A stretch of 64,000 nt of DNA from Sipunculus nudus (Eukaryota; Annelida; Sipuncula; Golfingiida; Sipunculidae). Under the pieces are notes generated by a model. The model was not told the origin of the DNA, searched no databases, and saw only the letters and a program-made list of their open reading frames with translations. Both the position numbers and the translations under genes were made by a program. Location: the NCBI GenBank assembly GCA_026874595.1, contig CM049315.1, positions 19,737,664 through 19,801,663 on the forward strand, given 5' to 3'. Shown here piece after piece: positions 12,396 through 24,200 of this stretch (its first letter is position 1; every line of letters starts with the position of its first letter).

Positions 12396-12981
12396 CTGCA
12401 AAGAAAATATTTTAAAAATCAATACAGGGTTTTACAGGCTAAACAATCAACAAAAGTAAGAAAATTAGAAATTTTGGTTAAGAATCTGATGGGTTCCCAG
12501 ATTTGTTTGGTTTTATGAATGATTTTATTGAATAATACACCGAGTAAAGTAGAAATATTAAATTTGTGTCCCCATTTCTGGACACGTGTTAATTCCTCTG
12601 AAGCATATATTATTATCTAACTTAAAGTTGAAAAAAGTGATATTGGTAAATGAAAGTTTCGACATGACTTTTGTTTCATGCCATTTAAATAAATCATGGG
12701 GTATGTGGTTTTTGATTTCTAGATTCTATAAGGCACCCATTTAATAACAAGGCATTTTTGCCAAATAAGAGAGGTCATTCAGGAGTGTAATGAAGTCAGT
12801 CTCAACAGACTTCTTCTTTGTCTTCCTGTTTGTTTAGCCAGATAATTCCTGATACGAATCATAGCTGCATGTGGGGCATACAACCAAAGTAGTGTTAAAA
12901 GGAGCTGGCAAGTTAATCCCCTTTATTTACCATCCAAATTACTTATATTGAAACATTCCTGGAGGTTTAGCTCCTGACCAT

Positions 12982-13012
<31 letters not shown>

Positions 13013-16000
13013 GTTGGCAAATGAGCAGTCTGAAATGACTCTTTCCTGACTTGTGGTTACTTTGTCATCATATGCGAGCCATTACACCCTCCCCCTCAAT
13101 CGAGGTTCTGATTTTTTTTAAAAGACATCTATTCACTTTCCTATCCTGTAGAATTTATGTGATTTCCGGCTTACTCTGCTCACAGAGGAAATGCCTTTAG
13201 GTAATGCCTGTTAAGAAAAGTTCTTATAATAACACCCCTGTGATGGATGAATGAGCTTGTTTATCTACACACTGACAAACAGAAAACCATGTAAACTTAG
13301 GGAGCTGAATGCATATGAACAAAGGTTAAAAGGTCACTCGCTGTAAAATGCTCTTAGCAAAACTGGCTTATTTGACTTGCTGCAGATGCCCTTGTCCTAG
13401 TTTTGAGGGCACCCCATGTTAACTTGTGGACAAGAACTAAATGAACCCCCTGTGTGCTGTGGGATCAACATTTTCTGGCCTATATTTAAAAGGTTCAAGG
13501 TATTATCTTAGTTAATAGACATCACATATCAAAATAGGCCCCTTTCAAATGTTAACACTGACCTTTCTGGACTTTTTTATCATGGGTTGGGGTCGAAGTT
13601 CATCATCTGTAAACTTTTTCTTACGTGGGTCAAACATTTCCTGACCTGAAAGGGAGAAAACAGAACTTAAATAAAAAATAAACTGTGGTGATGCAATATG
13701 ATATTATCACTAGGACACTCTCTGACACACTTATAGTTATTTTTTTAAACACTGTCACTAACACAGACAGCCACAGGTGCTCCATTATCACCATACAATA
13801 ACCATTTCAGGTGTCTACAAGGCCTTCCTATTTTTTACCTGGTATAGTTGAGAGGATGATGTCACTGTTTGAAAACTCCTCTCGTTCTCCATGTTCAGAT
13901 GAGACAGGGCTTCTTAGACTGACGGTCTGTGTTTCTGAATATACATACATGTTTGAAGTAATGAAGTGAGCATTTCCTTGGCATAGTTTTAGAAAATGAT
14001 AATGGTGTTGATGCAATCAAGAAACAAAAGTGATGAAGCCAATAGGATATGCACACAAAAGACACCTCATACAAAAAATGCGAGAATATAATTTCAGATC
14101 GGATACTTTGGGTTGGGTTAGTCCCAGACTCAACAGTTGGTGTCCTTTATCCTCCTGCATGCCTGGGAACATGGAAATGATCAATTGATATAAAATTTTC
14201 AAAAAAAGTAACACTTTCCTTTTTTAGTTCTGGTAATTTCAAATTTATGGTCTACCAAAATATTCTCCCCCATGATGAAACAGGACCCTTTAATTTCATT
14301 ATTACATTCCCCATCTGCCTTCTGACTGCTGCCAGGAGTAAGTATTATGTCAAGGACATGATATACTCAAATATTGAAATGTTATCTAGACCAGCCCTTG
14401 TCTTCAGTACAATGCAAATAATAAAAAGTGATTTATTGACTTATTGTCTTTTAAAACTGTAAATGATAAGAAAGGGAAGGGAACACAGTGATGTAAGACT
14501 GTATGGTGCAAGCAGATTTTTTGCAAGAAGACCTTGAGTCATAAAAACACATGAAAACCCAACATTTCTTATGTGACCTGCTATACTGTAAGATTATTCC
14601 AGAGTAACATTAATCGTGCACTAATCATTAGTTTCTAGAATAACAAGTGACCCATGGGTCATGACGCTCAGCTGCCAAGCATGACCTGTGACATCATGGT
14701 CTGAGATTCACAACTTCCAGTCAAATTTTGAAGAACCAATTTGCCAATTTGTTGAAAATTTTCTATGACAACAGAAATATATATCACCTATGTCTGGTTA
14801 AAACACAGTGAATTGATGGTCTGAGGAAAATGCATGATTGTTAGGCTATCAGGAACTATTCCAACAGCTTGCTTGAAACCTGTCAGTCTCAAAAGGAACA
14901 CCACAAAGGGCAAATATAAGATCAAAATATATAGCAAAAATCAAGGAAATACATGCAAGAATTATTGAGAAACATGTGCTTCTGTATGAATTTTTATTCA
15001 ATACAAGCCAACTGTACTGCACTTTTATAAATGATGGTAATATTTATTCAGAAATATTTGACCCAATCCTTTACAAGATTACATAAATATACATCCAACT
15101 GCATTCACTTTAACTGTTCTTGAGATAATATGATCAAAAGGAATTAAAAGATGGTTGCCTGGTGGCCATATTGGACTTCTGACAAGTCTGAAATCAGACA
15201 ACAAACATTCTCTAAATCGGACCAAACATTGAAGAAAAATTACTGAAACTGCCCTGAAGAAAGAATTTCTAAGGTGGCTAACTGGCAGACATAATGGATT
15301 ACTGACAAGTATGACATTTGATATCCCACATTCTCCAATAAGAGACCAAACTTGGGGCAAATTATCCAGTAATAAATGCCCAAAATAATTCAAAAGGGAT
15401 GTCCAGGCCCTCATATCAGATTTATAGATATGCAATTGTAAAAAGTGTAAGTCCAATATTTTTATTATCACTCTGCTTTTCAATGGGGTCAGCAGGTTAG
15501 GTAAACTGCCAAACCTGAAAGAAAAGAAATGCAGAAAGCATGACTAAGAGTCTTGAAATAAAACAAAAAGCCATCCTAAATCAAGGTACACATCCACATA
15601 TTATGAGAACAAACACTTGCTTTTATATGTGGTGATATATATTAAAATATTCAGATATCTAGGAAACTAAGTTTATTGCTAGGATTCCATAAAATAAACT
15701 GCAAAATGTTCCCATCATCTTATAAATCAGTAGCTAAACCTTAATACTATACTCTCATAGTCTTAATGCCTGGCTGAAGCATTCTGACAACAGTGTTTTT
15801 GTTATGAAGTAACGAGGTACTTATCACTGAGCCTTATCACTTAATAGGCTGATACAAAAGGGAGTCATATGTCACCAGTGTCACTCACAATTACAGTCAC
15901 ACAGGGAGATGTACCAGCTGGAGTGGGATGGTTATATATACAAGAAAAATAGAGATGGTCTATAAAATAAGTAATTGTGAACATCCCTGACCTATGACCT

Positions 16001-18189
16001 TGGCCTTTTGCCCATATATCAACTGGATTCTTTCTAAATGATGGGTAACTACTGACCAGTTAAATCTGGTGAATTACTTGGCAACCAATGGGTGAATAAC
16101 TTTGACCTGCAACCTTTAACCTGCTGACCAGCTTACCCCAAAATCAATAAGTTATTTATTCAAGCAAAACGACCCATAAATATGAAGTTTGAGTCAAACT
16201 GAGTGATGCATAGATGTGGCATATGTGAAAGACTGAAGGTTTGGGTTGAACAGTTACACTTGAAATATGCTCACAAGCATTTAGAACAATTAAATATTGT
16301 GACCTTGACCTTTGACTTTTTGACCTCAACATCAATAGGCTTCTTCCCTTATTGGTAGGTAAGCCATATATGACAGATGGAAGGTACAGATTGAAAAGTT
16401 TGCCTGAAAATGACTCCACACAAGAAGTGGGTGCTGTGAACTTGACCTTTGACCTCAAAATCAACAGGTCTTTTCCCCTGTTGGCAGAGAAGCGATATCA
16501 GTGCTGGAAGGTTTGGAATGAAAAGTCTAGCTTGAAATGTGTCCACTACCTTTTCAAAGAAGTGGATCCTGTGACCCTGACCTTTGACCTTGTGACCTCA
16601 AAATCTATAGGATTCTTCTCCAACTTAGTAGGTGAGCTATATGTGAAAGATCAAAGAATTGGGATGAAAGGGTTGGCTTAAAATGTATCCACAGGCTTTT
16701 CAAAGAAGAGGCTTCTGTGACCTTGACCTTTGACCTTTTGACCTAAAAAAAATTATGGTTCTTCCCCAGTTGGTAGGTGAGCTGTATGTGAAAGATGGAA
16801 GGTTTGGGATGAAAATTTTGTCTCAAAGAGTTATTTCTGGGGGGTGCAAACACACCCCATAACTTCGAGAATATAGGTCGCAGTGACCTTATTTAAGGTT
16901 TGCAAGGAGATCTTTTTATTACCTCTAAGACTGCATAGGGTTCATGGCCCTAGCCCCTACGGTTACGATTTGTGCCCTGCTAACGGCCGGACAGCCGGCC
17001 AGACGGCCGGACGGACAGACGGAAGGACGCCGGACAAAGACCCATCGTTATAGCTCAGCATGACTGAAAGTCAGCTGAGCTAAAAAAGTGTTAAGATGTG
17101 TTTCCATGTGTGCGTGAAAAATTGCTCATATGATTTTAAACAGTGGTGTTTCCATGTGTCTGTCAGTGTATTTATGCATATATGAGAATCATCCCACTGT
17201 ATATGCATGAAACTGTCAAGTGACTTTCAGACAAAAGGTCCACTGCTGGATCCACTTTACAAATGTATACATATACCTATTCATGTTTATATGTGCACAT
17301 GTAATCATCTATTTTTTCAGACATATGTATATGCACAAATGCATTAACGCTCACATTGAAACACAGCTTCATACTACAGACTGAAAACTGTGATAAAATA
17401 CTGAGGTTTGCTTCAATTTTATGGAGTTTAAGTTTGTGATTTTTTTTTCAGTGCTTTGTGAAGCATCATTTCCCTTATCACATATTACTTACATATATGT
17501 ATTTTTGAAAAATTATTAAATACACAAGCAAAATCTTTTTAATCAGACTAAAAACTTACAAGAATATCTAAGAAGTAGGAAATTCTTATTTGTTACGGGA
17601 AAATAGTATATGATATCAGATATTTTACTATAAATCTTTGATTCAAGAAGACAAGTCAATATCCCAAACACAAACAGTTACAGCAATTTCTCCTGTTCTA
17701 ATATTAATATTATTTTTATATAACCAGTCAACAGCAAGAAATTCATGGATTTTAAATAGAATTTTCAAAATCAGCTACACTGAAGAACTTCCAAGGCCAT
17801 GAAAATACACGATAAAAATCCAGGGATTTTTGCATTTTAAGTCTTTTGTAGTTTTGGGAACAAAATATACACTTGAAAGATTTAAAATAAAGCACTTTAA
17901 AGTTAAACTTACTTTTTACTGAATCATGCATGTGCATTATTTTTTTATATAAAATGTAAGTCCTTAATACTTCTCATTTAGTCCTCAATTTTAATTGATC
18001 TGAGATATTACAAAGAAATAAAAACAATGATTAGAACTTTTTACTTACTTTTCGACAGTTTCATTTCTGTTGGAACATTACCTAAAAGATGTTTAAGAAC
18101 AAGTGTTCCAGGATGCACATTTCATATTAAAAAAAAGTACATTTCTGTTTTTTTTTATCTAATGCCTCTTGAAGAGGCCCTAATTTTTA

Positions 18190-18261
<72 letters not shown>

Positions 18262-21200
18262 TGATTTTCAATATTTAACAATTTTGTTGTGTTCTTACCA
18301 GGAATTGAGGCTAGGATGATGTCACTGCTGGGAAGGACAAAATCCACTTGTACTTCACCATCTTCTGATCGTGCTGGACTTGCAGCAGGAGCTGGTTGAG
18401 GTTCTGAAGGGGAAATAATATGTATGTGGATATATATGGTTAAATTGTATGTATATAATGGTTACACCTTTCAATTTCATGGGAAGACCTTATCTCTTTT
18501 TCCTTAATGCAAGCATAATGCTAGCTAAGCTCTGTTGTGAAGGACCTTGATCTACCGGGTTGCTCTGCCAGCTATTCCATGAATTATAAACAAGCTTATA
18601 AGTACTATATGGTGAGGCCAAGACAAAGTCTACTGATCAAATCAATGTAACAAAAGTAATCAGTACACAGTAAACTATTGCTCAAACACCATATAAACAA
18701 GAATACAGTATAATACACCCACCAGAATCCAAACAGATTATCAAAATTCTAACTCTGTAGCAGAGACCACTGGCCTGTATATAACACAAGATTTTGCTAA
18801 GTACGACCGACCATACTAGCTTTTTTACCTGTTTACAAGTACTATAATGCAGGTAAATAGTGTGCTATAAGTCAATCACATACTTTAATTCACTTACACA
18901 CAACCAAGTCTAATTATAATATCCATATATTACTAGGTTTCGATAAATTTATTATGTCTATGATTGGTCATTTTCTTTCATAATCATATAAAGTGATTGC
19001 ATTTTTGAATATTCGATCACAAATGATAATTTATATGCACAACTGTCACATTATCCTTATTATCCAGAATAAATCTTATAATCCAGTAAGAGTTATAAAA
19101 CAATGTGATACAAAACAGGGAACAGTAATTTAATAAAAGTGTACCTTGTGCAGCTGACAACCTGGTGATTACCTTTCAAATAAGGCCTGAATTTAATCAG
19201 TCAATATATTAAGTTATAATTAAACAGTAAAATATAGTAAAATAGAAGATACATAAAATAATTTATCAATAATTGGTCTTTGGCTGTTTTTCTTCTTTCT
19301 TTCAGCAAACATGATTTACAACCAATTTCTATCACTTATATACACATACCCAACCATTACAAAAAGCACACACACAAGAGGTTGCCACAATTATTTCTAA
19401 AATGACTGGTACTGACCTCTGGTGGGACTCTGTGGTTTCTGTAGAATCATGGGGCTGATGGGTTGAGAAGCAGGAGATGATTCACGTGATGGGGATGCTG
19501 GCGGGCTGCTCTGCGGCAAGTCAGGTTTTTTTATGGTGCCTGATGGTGCAGCAGCAGCATCAAGCTGGTCTTCAATTCCATTTTCAGTCAGGAATTCATC
19601 CAAATCCATATACTCCAACTGGAAGTCTGTGTATGGGAGTGTCTCACTTTTGTCCCACAGTGTCGGGCCCAAGAAGGCAGAGCTCCCACTAAAGAGGTCA
19701 TCATTTGTCTTGTCTTTGCACTTCTTCTCCTTGTCATCTGCAGCAAAAGGGACAGGTCAGTAAAATGTTGACAGACTTTTGCAGAGTAAACAAATTTCTC
19801 TTCAGGAAAAGTATTCAAAATCATTTCATATCTTGCATCTTTTCCACAATCACCTACAACTGTCATATATTAGGACTATTAATTATCACAGGTAATGTGA
19901 CTAGCCATAGTATTGTTCATTTTATAAATGTATCTATAAAGTTGAGATCACAGTTTTATTAATCAATGCTGATGAACATTATTAATATATGGAAAAATAT
20001 GTGATGATTCTCAGTTCAAGTTGTCACAAACAGTTAAACTTAAGTCCTGAAAATGGAAAAGTAAACATATATACTTGTGCATTTAATATTTCCCACAATT
20101 TTCCACTGTTATGTACACCATTATCTAACTTATGTACAGTAATTCTTACATGTTCTATGCCCATTCTGGGAATACATCAGATACAGTATCTGATGTATTT
20201 ACCAGAATGGGCACAGAGCTTTGAAGAATCCTATTTATCCCAAATTGGACAAGAACAAACTAATCTGGTAATGTCTCCTTAAAGGGACATAATCAGGAGC
20301 AATATTATTCCAATCCCTTCACACTGTAAGTTCAGTTTTGCTTTTTACAAAAGTTTCCCAGCAAAACCAATCGAGCACAGAGCCTCATTTCCTCATACGA
20401 CTGTTTAACACCTTGTTATAGCCCTGCATGTTGGTAAACACAGTCTGTTTACCATAACAAGGCCACATGACCAGAGTCCATTAAAGAGGGGCAACACACA
20501 GTATTTCAGCCAGAGGGAACATGTATTACATTTTTTGGACCAAGTCAGTCAGGGCATGTCCTGATTGAAACGTGTTGTGGAGTAAGCAAACGGTTTCAAG
20601 GCAATATTTTGGCAGGTACAGATTTAATTTAAAGGGAAGAATCTATTTTTCGTGTTAACTCAACATGCTTTATATGTGATTGGGCCCCTTTAATTAATGT
20701 GGATTGAGGATCACAAATACAAGATGTACCAAATATCTGAACACTATGATAATTCAAAACATAACTGAAGCTCACATTTCTCACTTTCACCCCCCTCCCC
20801 TCCCCATGTTTCTCAGGCACAGTTTTTGGGCCCATGGAAAAGTCTGGCATCTCCTGATTTAAAAGTCTTGTGGCCTGGGCATATGCACACAGCCCCACAT
20901 ACTGTGTTTACATTGATGCCTGTGATCGCCCCGTCACTATTTTTTTACAGTGTACAGAAGTAAGCCAATGGTTCAGGGCAAAAGTTGAACAGGTACCAAT
21001 TTTTGTGTTAATTCAACATGCTTTACAGAAAATAAGGTCCCTTTAAATAACAAATCCAGTAAATCCCCCCCCCCCCCCCCCCCAAGTGTCAACTCCTGAA
21101 CTCTGGATCCAAGGGCACTGGCACTGTAGTGCGGAACATTTCCATTTTTACTTAATTTCCAGCCAGGCAACATGGAGTGAAATGTCACTCTAACACAAGT

Positions 21201-24200
21201 TACAAATGGTTCATAAGTCAAACAACTAACCATTTCCACCTTTGAAGTCCTTATGCCACATCTAAGTTAACTATTTTAATTTTCCATGCACTTCTTAATG
21301 TAAAATTGAAAATAAAACCTGTGGACAGAATTATAAATATTTTAATCAATCTTTGTTCATTTCTCATCAAGTCAATCAAAAATATTTTGTTTAAATGCAT
21401 ATATCAAGGTCATAAGTAGTGCATTTCAATCCAATAATGAAAGTTTCTATACAAACACACACACATATATATATATATGATTTATGTCTATACAAATTTA
21501 TATAAATCACTAAATTGTATTAAAAAATTGAAAACCCACCCTATTTGTGTACTTAGGTGCACTGATACTGAAAAATACCTGTAGCTTACTTGTCAATTCT
21601 TGAACTCAAAAAACAACCCCCCCTCTTTAACATGCTTAATGCTGGCTCCATAATTACATCAATATATTTTCATGTAAACTGAAAGAGTTAGACAGGAAAA
21701 TTTTACAATGACATTTGGTTTTGTGCTCATCTCAGTATATATATTAAAATACAGTCCTATAGAAAAATAATATCAATGGCACTATGCAAATAGTATTTAT
21801 GATTAAAGGTGGTTTTCCATAAGTATGTAGTCAGTCTGTAGTCCGCATGCGTAGTCCGTACCCATAAAGTTGGTTTTTCATAAGTACGTATATATATGCA
21901 AGGTTGCAAAAACTGCATTTGGCAGTTTTATCTGCAGCCTGTTCAATCCACTGGATAAATCCGGATTAATCCGGAAGAAATAAAACAGGTTTTATCCAGT
22001 TTTATATGAAGTTAGGGTGTATACTGTCTGTGAAGTAGACATTTTTTATTAAGTTTAGCTTTCCACAGTACAATAATACAATTCCTATAAGAAACATTTT
22101 TCTAGCTATCTGAATAATTATGTGACCATATGTTTATACATAAAACACATTTTTTGTCTCAGTGATTCCAAGTGTTTAATTATAATTTGGAAACTTGAAA
22201 TTATTTCTCTTCTAAAATGGTCAGTGTATGACTGATTAAAACTTTATCACCTGTTTTTCATTACACTATAAAAAAGCTAAACAACTGCAGTTCACACATG
22301 TTTAGTTAAACAATCACTTGTACCATAGAATATCATAAATTCACAGATAAACGTCTATTCTTACATCTCAGAGAGATGTACATAATCCAGTCATATATTG
22401 GCAATAATGCATAAATGACTTAAGATATACAGTGATATCAGCTGCCTATGACTTTGAGGAGAAGACTTCTCAGATACAATTGACAAAATGCTTGTAAAGC
22501 TACCTTGCCCAAGTTGGTATCTCTGAATGTGGGGTAGTAAGGTGATTGTCTTTTCACTACTGGTAATTTAAGGCATGTTTACACAAGCAGCAACACTGAG
22601 CTACCATTTGACAACCAGCCAGTTATGACAGCCTGAGAGGAGAAAACTCCATTGGATCAAAGTCATTCAGGCATCCTTCTCAATGTATAAGCTGTTGACA
22701 ATGTGGCTGCAAAAGTCACCCTGTAAGCCTGTCCTTTGACTATAAGTAAATATTTGATGGCTGAGAATGATGCTATAAAGATGATACTTCCTACTGGGAA
22801 ATTGACTTTTAGCCAGGAGAGTTACATAGAAGCAGGTGGACTGCTCCTCATTCTGGTGTGTGTTCAGCATAAGCTACAGTGGCTGCTGAGTGCTAACAAC
22901 AGTGAAACATGAACCTGGAGGAAATGCCAATTGGATAAATGAAACTCAAATATTGTTAATATATCAATAAACCTTCTGAAATTATTTATCCAGCATTTAT
23001 GTTAATTTAATTAAATTTTACAAGGCAATGCTTAGTTTGGCCCAGTTTAATCCAGATAAAACTAGATTAAACCGGATAAAGTTTTATCCATTGTTCTGGA
23101 TTAAACAAGTTTTCTCCAGATAAAACCCAACCCTGCATATACGCTCAGTCCGTACTCCATATTGATAGGTGCTCAATAGCTTAAATTTTTCTTTTTCTTT
23201 TGCAATTCAATTCAACATATATGTATTGTACATTTGTATTTATTAGCATAAAAAGTGAAAACAATAAAACTGAAACAATGAAATTTTTAAGATCCTAATT
23301 AGTAATATTTTATATGCGACAGCGATGTTTATGATTCAATCATCTAAAACATGTTGTCAATGAAAAAGGAAGGAAAACAAAATCAGCCAAATGCCAATAT
23401 ATTTGGTTTCGGGGAAAACTGATGCCAGCTATGACATTCATACCAGTTGGACATGGAGACACCTGAAATCTACATGATGATTGGTATGCGTAGTGCGCAA
23501 AAATCGCTCCCGGCAGCGTGCACATACAGACTACGCATGCGGATGAATGGGAATGGCCCCAAGTCTAAAAAGGGATTTTGCAGACTATGCATGGGGACTA
23601 CGCACTTATGGAAAAGTACCTTTAGGGCTGTTAAAATTGGAGCCAGTAATGGCAGTACTGAATCCGGTTTATATGGACAAGGTATTGATGTATACAAACA
23701 GATGATGTTATGTTTAGGATTCATGTAATGGAGAAGTATGAGGCATATTGATGTCATATTATCAGGCGTGTCATGGCTTATGTTGATTACTACTAATTAT
23801 GAGACGGTCCAGTCAGTTTTGACCGATCTTGGAAATGTAGTCCAGATTCTATACTCGGGCCAAAAATTCTGTACTCGGATTAAAACGGATCTCTAGTGAA
23901 TACAAAAAATTAACTTTTACCAAATATACATAGCTGAATTTTTGCACAATTTATTTCTTTGTAGATACGCCATTTACACTTTCCATATTTTGAGACGACC
24001 CCTCGATTCCTGTATACATAATACATCGACGAAACGGTGGCACATGGCGAAACGCGTGAGATCAAACCTCACATTTACAGCATATGAGAAATGACAATTC
24101 ACAAGTGCACGTCAAGATTGTGTTAAACAACACAGGCTGGTGATAAAACTGATTTCTTTGGTATAATTATTTTGATACAGCATTTGCTGGCATATAAATA

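Noticed and set aside
18027-18278. 83-codon ORF with a long Ile-Tyr run
   Set aside because: It is a translation of the (TA)n tract; the same applies near 44747 and to the AAT tract near 57711.
20158-20213. MicroRNA hairpin
   Set aside because: The arms meet around one base, so there is no terminal loop for a normal precursor.
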